Notes: a model not told the origin generated them from the sequence alone. Shown: positions 25,239 to 38,548, counted from the stretch's first letter. The stretch: 45,557 nt of DNA from an uncultured eubacterium 1-6 (GCA_903789595.1 CAIFEZ010000028.1:1-45557), one strand, 5' to 3'. Made by a program: numbers and translations.

Positions 25239-25267
25239 ATAGTAGCATCGGAATTTTCAGATGTCAA
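25239..25267 (-). promoter_or_regulatory. Sigma-A promoter of the diguanylate cyclase operon
   Basis: On the minus strand, TTGACA (25262-25267) and TACTAT (25239-25244) are separated by 17 bases, about 60 bases before the start codon. This is the best promoter match seen in the window. Confidence 0.75.
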
Positions 25268-25452
25268 TTCGAAGAAAAAACGGAACAATAATAGTACACA
25301 AATATCAAAATAAGACTCTTTTTTGGCTTCCCGGAAGGTTAGACTGATTCTGTCAGCACAGCATATCAGTAGCTAGGAAAAGCTGAAGGACAGAAAGAAA
25401 TCAGAATCAGTCAATAGCAGTTAGAAATAAGACAGACCGGGAGGCGGCAGAC

Positions 25453-26364
25453 ATGAACAGACAATATTTATCCATCGATGTGGGTGGTACTTTTACGAAA
25501 TATGCGAAGATGAACGACGCAACGGACATACTGGAGAAGGGAATGGTTCCCACGGAGCTGTCGTCGGAGGAGGAATTCGTCGCTATGCTGGAAAAAATTG
25601 CTTCGATGTTTCCGGGCGTAGACGGCGTGGCGGTCTGTTCAGCGGGAATGATCGACAGCGCTTCCGGCGTCATGCACAATGCCGGATCCGTCACCTGCGT
25701 GCATGAGCTGCATTTAAGTGAAATTCTGGAGGAACGTCTCGGGGTTCCGGTGTCCGTGGAAAATGACGCGCGTGCCGCGGCATGCGCGGAGCTCTGGAAG
25801 GGGTCTCTCTGGGACTGCCGAAACGCGGCCGTCCTGACACTCGGTACGGCTGTCGGCGGAACGGTGATCCTCGACCGGAAGATTCTGGGAGGATTTCACG
25901 GGATCGCGGGAGAATTCAGCTATATTCTGACCAATGCGTCGGACGCGTACAATCCGGCAAATACGCTGGCGATGAGAGGAGGTGTACCGGCGCTTCTGGA
26001 CATGGCTTCGATCCGTCTCGGGATACCGCGGGAGAAGCTGTCCGGAGAACAGCTTTTTGTTATGGCAGATGAAGGCAATGAAACGGCGCTGGAACTGATA
26101 CGGAAATATGCGCGGAGCATTGCGGTTCAGGTGATGAATCTGATGTTTATTCTGGACCCGGAGCGGATTGCCGTGGGCGGCGGAATCAGCCGTCAGCCGG
26201 TCCTTCTGGATCTGATCCGGGAAGAGATGGAGAAGCTTTCCTCCATCTACCCGCATCCGGTTCCCGTTCCCGAGGTGACAGCCTGCAAGTATTATAACGA
26301 CGCAAATCTGATCGGTGCTCTCTATGTGCTCATGAAAAAATACGCGGCGAATCCTTCAGACTGA
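25453..26364 (+). CDS. ROK-family sugar kinase, beta-glucoside kinase-like
   Basis: 303-aa ROK kinase. ATP loop DVGGTFTK (9-16), catalytic Asp in ENDARAAA (D105), LTLGTAVGGTVI, GIAGEFSYI and GGGISRQP. It lacks the CxCGxxGC zinc motif of glucokinases, and the GGFHGIAGEF, YNPANTLAMRG and NDANLIGALYVL pattern resembles BglK-type beta-glucoside kinases, which phosphorylate intact beta-glucosides. That fits the 6-phospho-beta-glucosidase downstream. GGGAGG site before ATG 25453. It diverges from the diguanylate cyclase gene across 270 bases. Confidence 0.85.
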   Translation: MNRQYLSIDVGGTFTKYAKMNDATDILEKGMVPTELSSEEEFVAMLEKIASMFPGVDGVAVCSAGMIDSASGVMHNAGSVTCVHELHLSEILEERLGVPVSVENDARAAACAELWKGSLWDCRNAAVLTLGTAVGGTVILDRKILGGFHGIAGEFSYILTNASDAYNPANTLAMRGGVPALLDMASIRLGIPREKLSGEQLFVMADEGNETALELIRKYARSIAVQVMNLMFILDPERIAVGGGISRQPVLLDLIREEMEKLSSIYPHPVPVPEVTACKYYNDANLIGALYVLMKKYAANPSD

Positions 26365-26435
26365 CAAATATCGGAAACGTACAATGCAGGTCAGAGGCAG
26401 CGAACCTGTTATCTGATCAATCAGCACACTGGCCC

Positions 26436-26456
26436 CAAGAGCCTTCGGTTCTCTTG
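26436..26456 (+). terminator. Hairpin after the ROK kinase gene
   Basis: CAAGAG/CTCTTG arms around a CCTTCGGTT loop about 70 bases past the kinase stop. No T-run follows, so it may be a weak terminator or a processing site. Confidence 0.35.
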
Positions 26457-26482
26457 ATTTGAAATTTTCATGTGCTGAATCG

Positions 26483-26498
26483 TTACAAATGTTTGTAA
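26483..26498. promoter_or_regulatory. Palindrome upstream of the GPH symporter
   Basis: TTACAAA and TTTGTAA flank a 2-base centre, a 16-bp palindrome about 160 bases before the symporter start. The 296 bases between kinase and symporter are otherwise AT-rich; GTACAA with 17-bp spacing to TATAGA is a possible promoter. The palindrome could be an operator for the glycoside genes. Confidence 0.4.
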
Positions 26499-26660
26499 AA
26501 AGTAAATAAAAGATATCAACGCAAGTACAAAAAGGACAAAATAAAACTATAGAGACCGCGCGTACAGCAGTATGATAGAACCATCAGATCTGGAGAGCAA
26601 ATGAAAACAGGACCGTGCCGATGTACGGTCCGGCAATCAAGAAAGGAAGCAGAAAAAGAG

Positions 26661-28103
26661 ATGAGAAGCTTAGCAACAAAGCACAACGATCCCGACGCAA
26701 GGCTGGGATGGGCAGAACGGCTCGGATACGGAGCCGGGGGATTCGGTATCAATGCTCTGAACGGCATTATCGGTACTTTCATGACGATCTACATGACCAA
26801 TGTGGCACTGCTGGACGCGGGAATTCTTTCCACACTGATCGCCGTATCCAAGATTTTCGACGGAATCTCAGATATCATTGTGGGACGAATGGTTGACAAC
26901 ACACATTCAAAGCTGGGAAAAGCCAGAGTCTGGCTGATCCGGATGTGTCTGCCCTTTGCGGTTTCCGTCATGCTTCTGTTCTTCGTGCCGCAGAATTTTC
27001 CGGAGTTTGCGAAATATATTTATGTATTTGTGATGTATAATATGGTAAATACGGTCTGCCTGACCTCACTTCTTGTACCGTTCTTCTCGATGATTTCGCT
27101 GATCACGAGAAACGCGTATGAGCGCGGCTTCCTCGGGAACATTCAGCAGATCTTCCAGACACTCGGCAACGTCGTCGTGAACGCGCTGTTTGTAAGAATG
27201 CTCTGGTTCTTCTCCTCCAGCGCCGACAGCTATTTCAATCAGCAGGCTTTCTCCATGACGATGCTGGTGTTCTGTGTGATCATGCTGATCACCTCTTTGA
27301 TCGCCGTGATCTTCACGAAGGAGCGTGTCCAGGATACACCGTCGGAAGAGGCACAGGCCGGAAACACGGCAGTGGCAGGCAGAAAAGCATCCTTCGGTGA
27401 GACGCTCAAGGCACTCTTCAAGAACAAATACTGGGTGATTCTGATCCTTGCAAACTTTGTAATTTTCTTCGTGGTCATTTTCTATTCCATCGGCGGCGTC
27501 TACTACGCACAGTATATCTTCGGGGATATGGAGCAGATCTCCTGGATGAACAACGCGATCTCGATTGCGCAGCTCGTTGTGATGTTCATCATCCCTCTGA
27601 TGATGAGAAAGCTTTCAAAAAGCTGGATCTACATCATCGGCGTAGGGCTGATGACGGTCGGATTCCTCGGCTTCGGACTTACCTCGGGAATGAATTCCGT
27701 GCCGGTGATGATTGTGATGAATGTGATGAAGGGTCTCGGCCTCGGTCTTTCCGGCGGCATTGCGCTTGGTCTTGTCTCCGATTCGATCCTGGTGAGTCAG
27801 CTCAGAACAGGAATTGACGCGGTCGGCGTCGGCAATGCGGGGAGCTCCGCCGCTCAGAAGCTGGGCCTCGGCCTCGGTCAGGCAATTTTCGGAATCGTGC
27901 TTTCCGCTTCCGGATTTGACGCAAAGCTGGATCTGGCGGGAAAAGCGCAGCCGGCATCCACGATCAGCGCCATTCAATTCATGTACACATGGATTCCGTT
28001 TGTCATGTGCCTTGTGGTTCTCGTCCTGCTGCTTGTGTTCTTCCGCAGCATCGACCGGGAGCTGCCTGAACTGAAAAAGGCTCACGGCATCGCGGAGCAG
28101 TAA
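26661..28103 (+). CDS. GPH-family glycoside:cation symporter
   Basis: 480-aa MFS-type transporter of the glycoside-pentoside-hexuronide group, about 12 TM helices. The N terminus LGWAERLGYGAGGFGINALN and the loop FDGISDIIVGRMVDNTHSKLGKARVWL are diagnostic. Start set at ATG 26661, giving the normal N terminus; ATG 26601 would add a basic leader. Relatives import di- and trisaccharides or glycosides with Na+ or H+. Here it should supply the rhamnosidase and phospho-glucosidase with unphosphorylated substrate, since no PTS gene is present. Confidence 0.92.
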   Translation: MRSLATKHNDPDARLGWAERLGYGAGGFGINALNGIIGTFMTIYMTNVALLDAGILSTLIAVSKIFDGISDIIVGRMVDNTHSKLGKARVWLIRMCLPFAVSVMLLFFVPQNFPEFAKYIYVFVMYNMVNTVCLTSLLVPFFSMISLITRNAYERGFLGNIQQIFQTLGNVVVNALFVRMLWFFSSSADSYFNQQAFSMTMLVFCVIMLITSLIAVIFTKERVQDTPSEEAQAGNTAVAGRKASFGETLKALFKNKYWVILILANFVIFFVVIFYSIGGVYYAQYIFGDMEQISWMNNAISIAQLVVMFIIPLMMRKLSKSWIYIIGVGLMTVGFLGFGLTSGMNSVPVMIVMNVMKGLGLGLSGGIALGLVSDSILVSQLRTGIDAVGVGNAGSSAAQKLGLGLGQAIFGIVLSASGFDAKLDLAGKAQPASTISAIQFMYTWIPFVMCLVVLVLLLVFFRSIDRELPELKKAHGIAEQ

Positions 28104-28126
28104 AAAGGATTTGCAGCTGCAGTTTG

Positions 28127-28156
28127 ACAGCCTGCCGTTTCGGCAGGCTGTTTTTT
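28127..28156 (+). terminator. Terminator after the symporter gene
   Basis: Perfect 11-bp stem ACAGCCTGCCG / CGGCAGGCTGT with a TTT loop, then TTTTTT. It splits the symporter from the four-gene block that follows, though some readthrough is likely as the next ribosome binding site is only about 15 bases on. Confidence 0.92.
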
Positions 28157-28184
28157 CAAAAAGCGGACGAAAGAGGAGGTTGTA

Positions 28185-29036
28185 ATGAAAAATAATCAGG
28201 ATCAGCATTTTTACAGGGCGGAAAAGGTGACCGATCATATTGACGCGATCCGCAGTCTCACCGGAGAAATCATGTATCTGATTCATGGAAGCAGCCGCGC
28301 GCTTCTGGTGGACACCTGTCTCGGGGTAGGGAATCTGAAGAAGGCTGTGGATCGGATGACCGGTCTGCCCTACGATGTTGTAATCACGCACGGACATGTG
28401 GATCATGCGCTGGGGGCCCCGCTTTTTGACGGAGATCATGTATTCATGAACAGCAGAGATATCTCCATATATGACCTGAATCGCCCGCTGGAAAAACGGG
28501 AGGGTTATATCGAGGCTAACCTCGGTGCCGCGCCGGGAAGCTGGAAAGATGCGGAGTATGTGCCTTCGATGCCTTATCACGGCCGGGATCTTCCGGACGG
28601 AACGGTCTTTGACCTGGGCGGCATACACGCGGAGATATATTCTCTGGCAGGGCATACGCCCGGCACATCCGTGGTGCTGATCCCGGAAGAGAGGATTCTG
28701 ATTACCGGAGATGCGGCGAATACGGCAACCTTTGTCTTCGATGAATATGCGCTTACATTGAAGGAATATCGGCAGAATGTGATCCGGATCCGTGATCTGC
28801 TGCGCGGGCGGTATGACCGCTGTTTTCTGATGCATTACGACATGGAGGCCTCGGGACAGCTGCTGGACAATATTCTCCTTGTCATCGACGATATCTTCGC
28901 GGGCGATACGGACGACGTGCCGTTTGAATTCATGGGAGGCAGCTACCTGCTGGCGAAGGCGGCCGGAGAACACATGAAACGGCTGGACGGCGGCGAAGGG
29001 AACATCATTTACAACAGAAATAAACTTGGAATCTGA
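28185..29036 (+). CDS. MBL-fold metallohydrolase
   Basis: 283-aa metallo-beta-lactamase-fold enzyme. Metal motif H69-x-H71-x-D73-H74 (THGHVDHALG), then GHTPGTS, ITGDAAN and a late His in LMHYDMEAS. No signal peptide. It begins an operon with the DUF1593, GH78 and GH1 genes, so a role on a sugar lactone or ester made from the imported glycoside is possible but unproven. AGGAGG site before ATG 28185. Confidence 0.88.
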   Translation: MKNNQDQHFYRAEKVTDHIDAIRSLTGEIMYLIHGSSRALLVDTCLGVGNLKKAVDRMTGLPYDVVITHGHVDHALGAPLFDGDHVFMNSRDISIYDLNRPLEKREGYIEANLGAAPGSWKDAEYVPSMPYHGRDLPDGTVFDLGGIHAEIYSLAGHTPGTSVVLIPEERILITGDAANTATFVFDEYALTLKEYRQNVIRIRDLLRGRYDRCFLMHYDMEASGQLLDNILLVIDDIFAGDTDDVPFEFMGGSYLLAKAAGEHMKRLDGGEGNIIYNRNKLGI

Positions 29037-29050
29037 AGGGAGATACAGGC

Positions 29051-30588
29051 ATGGAAAAGAAAATCCGCACGATCATCACACAGGATGCCGAGATTGATGA
29101 CATGAATTCACTGAGGCATTTTCTCCTCTGCTCCAATCAGGTCGAGCTTCAGGGCATCATACAGACCAGCTCGATCTTCCACTGGAAGGGCGTACCGGGA
29201 AAAGAGACGCCGGAAGGTCTTGAGAGCGCGGACGGATTCGGACTTCCCCCGGAAGCGCGGTTTGACCGGGAATGGAGATGGCCGGGAACGGACTGGATGA
29301 ATGAGATGGCAGACGAGTACACGGAAGTCTATCCGAATCTGATCAGGCAGGCAGAAGGCTACCCTTCTCCGGAAGAGGTGCGAAAACAGATCCGTGTCGG
29401 AAACGTGGGGTACATGGGCGAGATGGATTCACCCACCGAAGGATCGGAGCTGATCCGGGAACGCATTCTGGATGATGACCCGCGCCGACTCTATATTCAG
29501 GTGTGGGGCGGACTGAACACGGCGGCCAGAGCACTGTATGACATCGAGAGAACCTGGTCCGGAAGCCCTGAGTGGGAGAAAATGCACGCGGAGATCGAGA
29601 AAAAGGTGGTTTTCACCGCCTGCGGAGAACAGGACGGCACCTACCGGGATTATGTGGCGGAGAAATGGCCGGGCATCTGCTTTGTGCGCTGCCTTCAAAT
29701 GAAGAGCTACGCCTATCCCTGGATGATCATGCCGAAGGGACCGTCGTATGACAGGCTGCAGCCGGAATTCATGAAAAAAATCGTGACCGGTCACGGAAGA
29801 CTTCTGGAGAACTATGCCACCTGGCTTGACGGAAAGGTTTACAGGGGAGAACCGCCGATTGCCCAGTTCGGACAGCCGGAGATTCAGGATCTCTGGCAGG
29901 GCTACCGGATGATGGGAACAGACCGGCGGTATCAGCCTTACTCCTTCCTGTCCGAGGGCGATTCCCCTACATTTTTCTGTCTGCTCGACTGGGGATTCCG
30001 GACAGCGGAGAATTTCGGATACGGTGGTATCAGCGGAAGGTATGAGAAGGCAGAGGAACAGAAAAATTCCCGCGGAGAAGCGCTGAACTACTGGGATGTC
30101 ACGGAAGAGGACTATACTTCCCCGGACGGCACGGTGACCAGGACAGAATCTATGTGGCGGTATGTATCTGTGATCCAGGATGATTTCGCGGCGAGGGCTT
30201 CCTGGTGTTCTGCAAAAAGCTATGAGGACGCGGAGCACGCGCCGTGTCTTATCGTGCGCGAAGGAACGGATCTTACGGTAAAGCCCGGTGAAACAGCGGT
30301 CCTTCACGCGAGAGCATTTGTACCCGATCAGCCGGGCGCCGAACAGGGAAGGCCGGCGGGGATCAGCGCCCGCATCTATATGGAGGCCGGAACCTTCCGC
30401 GGAAAGGAGGCGCGTGTGACAGCCCTCGAAACGGAGTCGGATGAATCCGTGATCACAGTAACGATTCCCGATGATATCAGGGCAGGCGAAACCATCCACA
30501 TCATTCTCACGGCAAAGGCCGCTGGAGAATTTCATCTGACACATTACGCGCAGGTCATCCTGACAGCCGCAGACGGGAGGAAAGAGAA

Positions 30589-30592
<4 letters not shown>
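29051..30592 (+). CDS. DUF1593 nucleoside hydrolase-like protein
   Basis: 513-aa protein with an N-terminal IunH-like domain (about 5-290) starting IRTIITQDAEIDDMNSLRHF, where the Asp/Glu-x3-Asp-Asp set mimics the Ca-binding DxDxxxDD of nucleoside hydrolases, plus QVWGGLNTAARALYDI. A beta-sandwich of the DUF1593 C-terminal type covers about 410-510 (ARIYMEAGTFRGKEARVTAL). No signal peptide, so cytoplasmic. The family occurs in plant-glycan loci but its reaction is undefined; N- or O-glycoside cleavage is a guess. Stop overlaps the GH78 start (ATGA). Confidence 0.85.
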
Positions 30593-34817
<4,225 letters not shown>

Positions 34818-34822
34818 AAGCG

Positions 34823-34861
34823 TGATCGTACGAAAACGCTGAAAATTTGATTGTACGAAAA
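34823..34861. repeat. Short direct repeat past the GH1 gene
   Basis: TGAT(C/T)GTACGAAAA occurs twice, 25 bases apart (34823 and 34848), directly after the GH1 stop and running into the minus-strand terminator. Confidence 0.45.
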
Positions 34862-34890
34862 ATCGGGGCATACATATGCATACCCCGATT
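34857..34890 (-). terminator. Terminator of the radical SAM gene
   Basis: AATCGGGG / CCCCGATT arms enclose a 14-nt AT-rich loop. Read on the minus strand the stem is followed by TTTTT, about 20 bases past the radical SAM stop. It may also slow plus-strand transcription from GH1. Confidence 0.8.
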
Positions 34891-34908
34891 ACCAATTATA
34901 TCCCTCTC

Positions 34909-36345
34909 TCAGGTTTCCGGATTCACCTGGCGGGTCTTGAACGAACGGCCTTCCGGGAAAGCCAGCTGACGGCCGGGTTCTCTGCCGGATTCCATGTGCC
35001 GAAGCCGGTAATAGACGGACGGATAAGGAATTTTTGACGCGACTGAGGCGCCGAAGGTACCGAGTCTAGCCATCATCGCGAGTCCGAACCGACGGAAGCC
35101 GTATTCTCTGCCGAAGAGTTTCCCGATTTTTTTACAGGACTTAAAATCATAGAAGAGACGTGCCGCGTGGTAAAATTCCTGCTGGAGCTCCCAGGGAGTC
35201 TCGTTTTTCGGCAGGAAGGTCACGTTCATCATGTCGAAATCGTCCCAGCTCGTGGAGATCATCCTGTTTTCCCTGAGCATTTGCTCATAGACCGGCGTAC
35301 CGGGATAAGGCGTCAGAATGGCGGGCTGAAGCTGATAGGCGTCGATCGACTTGGCAAATTCTATGCTCCGGGTCATATCCTCGATCGTATCGTCGTCGAG
35401 TCCGAGCACGATGCTCGCGATCATGCTGATTCCGTGCTTCTTGCACGCCGCGGCGGCGCGGCGGATATTCTCGATATTCTGCCCCTTGTGGATGCTGTTC
35501 AGGGCCTTCTGGTTCAGAGATTCGATTCCGATCAGCACTCTGGTCAGATGGGCGTCGTGCAGCAGCGTCAGCAGCTCCTCGTCATCCGCGAGATCTGTTC
35601 TTCCGAAGAAGAAGGTCTCCTTGAAGGTGAGACCCTCGCGGATCATCCGGCGGCAGATCTCTTTTGCCCGTTCCTTGTCGGCGGTAAAGTTGTCATCCTC
35701 GAAGTTCATGTACTTGAAGCCCATCTTCTTGTACATCCGGATTTCCTCGATGACGTTGTCGATGCTTCTCTGTCTATAGGGGTCGAACATCCGCGAGGTT
35801 GTGCAGAATGTACAGCGGAAAGGACAGCCTCTGCTGGAGATGACATTTGCCGCCTCGCAGGGCGTTTTCAGAATGCTGTAGTCGGGGAACGGAACCTCGT
35901 CCAGTATTCTGATCGGAACACCATGGACGATCCGGTCCGTGATACGGCCCTCCACGACATCCAGGATTACCTTTTCCCCTTCTCCTGTAATGACCTGGTC
36001 CGCATGTTCAAGCGCTTCTTCCGTACAGACGGAAGGGTGCATTCCGCCCATGATCACTCTTGCCTTTGAATTCTGATGTACCAGATCTGCGAGCGCATAG
36101 CCTCTCGGAGCGTTCGAGGTCATCAGCGAGAAGCAGAACACATCGGTGTCCTTCAGCAGCTTTTTGATCGGAACGGAGGCGTTCAGCTCTTCATACACGG
36201 ACACATCGTGTCCGGCTCTTTTTAAAATTCCTCCCAGGATCAGCGGTCCCGTAATGGAATTTGACTGCCCGTAAATTTTTCCTCCCCAACGGTATAGCGG
36301 AATTCTTCTCAATCCGGAAGCCGAAGTAATAAATACAATTTTCAT
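34909..36345 (-). CDS. B12-binding domain radical SAM enzyme
   Basis: 478-aa protein. Start at MKIVFITSASG (ATG 36343-36345) behind AAGGGTG; an in-frame start 45 bases upstream adds nothing conserved. Residues 5-140 form the Rossmann-like cobalamin-binding fold (ITGPLILGGILKRAGHDVSV, ARVIMGGMHPSVCTEEALEH). The radical SAM site is C174, C178, C181 (SSRGCPFRCTFCTT), followed by MNFEDDNFTADKERA, VLIGIESLNQKALNSIHKGQ and PAILTPYPGTPVYEQM, and a C-terminal extension like that of BchE/HpnJ-type enzymes. Single gene, divergent from a TetR regulator. Substrate unknown; C- or P-methylation or ring chemistry on a lipid or cofactor are family options. Confidence 0.9.
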   Translation of the reverse strand: MKIVFITSASGLRRIPLYRWGGKIYGQSNSITGPLILGGILKRAGHDVSVYEELNASVPIKKLLKDTDVFCFSLMTSNAPRGYALADLVHQNSKARVIMGGMHPSVCTEEALEHADQVITGEGEKVILDVVEGRITDRIVHGVPIRILDEVPFPDYSILKTPCEAANVISSRGCPFRCTFCTTSRMFDPYRQRSIDNVIEEIRMYKKMGFKYMNFEDDNFTADKERAKEICRRMIREGLTFKETFFFGRTDLADDEELLTLLHDAHLTRVLIGIESLNQKALNSIHKGQNIENIRRAAAACKKHGISMIASIVLGLDDDTIEDMTRSIEFAKSIDAYQLQPAILTPYPGTPVYEQMLRENRMISTSWDDFDMMNVTFLPKNETPWELQQEFYHAARLFYDFKSCKKIGKLFGREYGFRRFGLAMMARLGTFGASVASKIPYPSVYYRLRHMESGREPGRQLAFPEGRSFKTRQVNPET

Positions 36346-36366
36346 AAAAAAACACCCTTCTGATTT

Positions 36367-36418
36367 CTGTAATAACGTGCTAATATACATTTATATGACA
36401 GGTGTACAATTATTACAG
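36367..36418. promoter_or_regulatory. Inverted repeat between radical SAM and TetR genes
   Basis: CTGTAATAA (36367-36375) and TTATTACAG (36410-36418) are perfect 9-bp arms 34 bases apart in the 127-base divergent region. The arms flank an AT-rich core that should hold the radical SAM promoter, as expected for a regulator closing both directions. Confidence 0.5.
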
Positions 36419-36472
36419 CGACAGAGATGGCAATCTGTACAGATAACGGACAAATCAGGAGAATGTGCGAGA

Positions 36473-37042
36473 ATGGACAAACGTATCATCAAGACAAAAA
36501 AGGCACTGCAGAACGCATTGATTTCTCTGCTGGAGGAGAAGGAATTCGAAGCCGTGAAGACGACCGAGATCTGCGAGAGGGCCGAGATCAGCAGAAATAC
36601 CTTCTACAGCTATTATCCGGATAAATACGGACTTCTGACAGACTGCTTCAAGTGGTACGAGGAAGAATTTCTGGATTCCTTTGAAAAGCGACAGAAGGAA
36701 AACAATTCCGGACATGATATCCGGCAGGGGTATATCAACCTTGTGGATACCTTTCTGGACACCGATAATATCGCGCACATGGTCTCGATTTTTTCCGGCT
36801 TTGATCTGATGAGCTGCTATTACCGCACGCTGACCGGAATCCTGGAAAGACTGGAAGACGGATATGCAAACTATATCAGTCCCGAATATGACACAAAGCA
36901 GATCAACGCCTTTCTGATTCTCGGTTTCTGGGGCTTCATCCACGCCGCCAGGAGAGCGGACAAGGAGAAAATCCGGCAGCAGGTGCACAAGCTGATCCTG
37001 GATCTGCTGCCGAGCCCTGTGTTCTGTCTGCCAAAATATTGA
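36473..37042 (+). CDS. TetR/AcrR-family regulator
   Basis: 189-aa regulator. Start at ATG 36473 (MDKRIIKTKKALQNALISLL) behind AGGAG; longer readings overlap the divergent promoter. HTH: VKTTEICERAEISRNTFYSY YPDKYGL (split here) at about 28-55, a form close to DhaS/TetR_C_7-type regulators. The C-terminal half is helical with no known ligand motif. Divergent from the radical SAM gene, so its likely target is that gene and itself. The 7-TM diguanylate cyclase begins 16 bases after its stop and probably shares its transcript. Confidence 0.88.
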   Translation: MDKRIIKTKKALQNALISLLEEKEFEAVKTTEICERAEISRNTFYSYYPDKYGLLTDCFKWYEEEFLDSFEKRQKENNSGHDIRQGYINLVDTFLDTDNIAHMVSIFSGFDLMSCYYRTLTGILERLEDGYANYISPEYDTKQINAFLILGFWGFIHAARRADKEKIRQQVHKLILDLLPSPVFCLPKY

Positions 37043-37057
37043 ATGGGAGAATCGATT

Positions 37058-38221
37058 ATGCTGAATACATCAGGTCTGCTCCATTCTCTGTATCTGGAGA
37101 TCAATCTGTTCGGATCAGCGCTCATGTTTGTCTTGATCCTGAAGCTGATTCTGAACAGCAGAATAAAAGGGCAGCAGTATTTCAGACGTCTGCTGACATG
37201 GAACATCGTTCTGTTCCTTTCGGATGCCGTATCGGTTCTGATGCAGGACGGGTCTTCGGATTATACGGACAGCTTTGTCGTTTTCGCAAAAAGCATTTAC
37301 TTCATTGCTGTTTTTGTCCTGACATGTGAATGCTTTCTCTATTTCGAAGCCTGCCGGGATTCCGCGCTGATGAGAGACGGCGGGAAGACGGGCCTTGTCA
37401 CACTTCCTGTCTTCTTCTTTATCCTTCTGATCATCATGAATCTGCATGGAAAATTCCTGTTCTATGTAGATGAGAATGGACTGTATCAGAGAGGCCGCGC
37501 ATTTCTTCTGATCTATCTGCTGTGTTTTTTCTATACGATTTTTTCCATGATCCGCTCTTTTCTGGATGCGTTCCGGCGAGACAATTACGCTGTCAGAGGG
37601 CGGTATGTTCTTTATGGTCTGTACCCTCTCGTGCCGGTCGTCGCCGGCATACTGCAGTTTTTCACGCCGGAGATCCCGGTGCTCTGTCCGGTTCTGAGCA
37701 TTTCCGCGGTTATTATTTATGTCAATGCCATGGAATATCTCATCTATCTTGACTCTCTGACTGGACTGAAGAACCGGAGACTGTTTCTTTACGATATGAC
37801 CCTGATGATGCATCATCTCCGCCCGGGACAGAAGCTCTGTTTTGCGATGATTGACCTGAACGATTTCAAGTCCATCAATGACAGTTACGGTCACAATACC
37901 GGCGACCTGGCGCTGGAGATCATCGGCGATGCTATGACAGAATGCATGGAGGATGCGAGGAATCGTTCGGTTCTGTGCCGGTACGGAGGAGATGAATTCG
38001 CGATTCTTCTCTGTGCGGAAGACAGCTCTGAGATGGATCTGTATATTGAGAATATCAGGCAGAAGACGGAAACTCTGTCAACGGAGAGAAGGATGCCCTG
38101 TCCGATCACCTTCAGCGTCGGTATCTCCGAGTGGAACGGAATGGAGGATCCGAAGAGCTTCATCGCGGGAGCTGATCAGAAGATGTACCAGGCCAAATCC
38201 TTGACGCGGCACGGCCGCTGA
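37058..38221 (+). CDS. Seven-TM diguanylate cyclase
   Basis: 387-aa integral membrane protein with about seven TM helices in residues 1-225 and a C-terminal GGDEF domain (about 228-387): YLDSLTGLKNRRLFLYDMTL, FAMIDLNDFKSINDSYGHNT and intact GGDEF at 310-314. The expected RxxD inhibitory site is RNRS, lacking the Asp. Start at ATG 37058 behind GGGAG; ATG 37043 overlaps that site. The arrangement (multi-TM sensor plus GGDEF) suggests sensing of a membrane-soluble or small ligand. Co-transcribed with the TetR gene. Confidence 0.9.
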   Translation: MLNTSGLLHSLYLEINLFGSALMFVLILKLILNSRIKGQQYFRRLLTWNIVLFLSDAVSVLMQDGSSDYTDSFVVFAKSIYFIAVFVLTCECFLYFEACRDSALMRDGGKTGLVTLPVFFFILLIIMNLHGKFLFYVDENGLYQRGRAFLLIYLLCFFYTIFSMIRSFLDAFRRDNYAVRGRYVLYGLYPLVPVVAGILQFFTPEIPVLCPVLSISAVIIYVNAMEYLIYLDSLTGLKNRRLFLYDMTLMMHHLRPGQKLCFAMIDLNDFKSINDSYGHNTGDLALEIIGDAMTECMEDARNRSVLCRYGGDEFAILLCAEDSSEMDLYIENIRQKTETLSTERRMPCPITFSVGISEWNGMEDPKSFIAGADQKMYQAKSLTRHGR

Positions 38222-38290
38222 AGGCAGCCGCGCCGATTGTTCAGACATGATAAACGATCTCTGAAATCCCTGCTTGTCATCTAGGAGCCA

Positions 38291-38548
38291 GGTGTGTTCA
38301 CGCACTGCTGAAACGGCGAAGATTTTGCAGTACCTTTGCCTGAGCATTACTGGATGTTAAAAGTTTTATCCGTGAATTCTTCATGAAGTGAATAGCGAGG
38401 ACTGTCTGGCGAAGGCGCTTGCGCCTGAGGAGTTCCGCAGCGAAATAAAACCAGGATAAAACTTTGTTACAGCCAGTTTGCGAAGGGCAACAGGGCTGTA
38501 AAATCCTTGCCGCAAAGATCTGCTGTAAACAGTTGCCAGGAATGTCAT
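38291..38548. repeat. Palindromic interspersed element (MITE-like or structured RNA)
   Basis: Two arms of about 58 bases, 38314-38371 and 38454-38512, are imperfect inverted copies (outer ends CGGCGAAGATTTT and AAAATCCTTGCCG, inner ends TTTTATCC and GGATAAAA). The middle holds GGCGC-TT-GCGCC, which would form the tip of one long hairpin. Copies of a single arm recur at 43926-43965 and 45434-45521; the left arm and the 45.4-kb copy share TGCCTGAGCATTACTGG in opposite orientation. The 472-base gap 38222-38693 holds this element and the promoter of the next gene and no other gene. Confidence 0.8.

Noticed and set aside
27615-28973. 452-codon open frame on the minus strand
   Set aside because: Spans a strong plus-strand terminator and two well-supported plus-strand genes.
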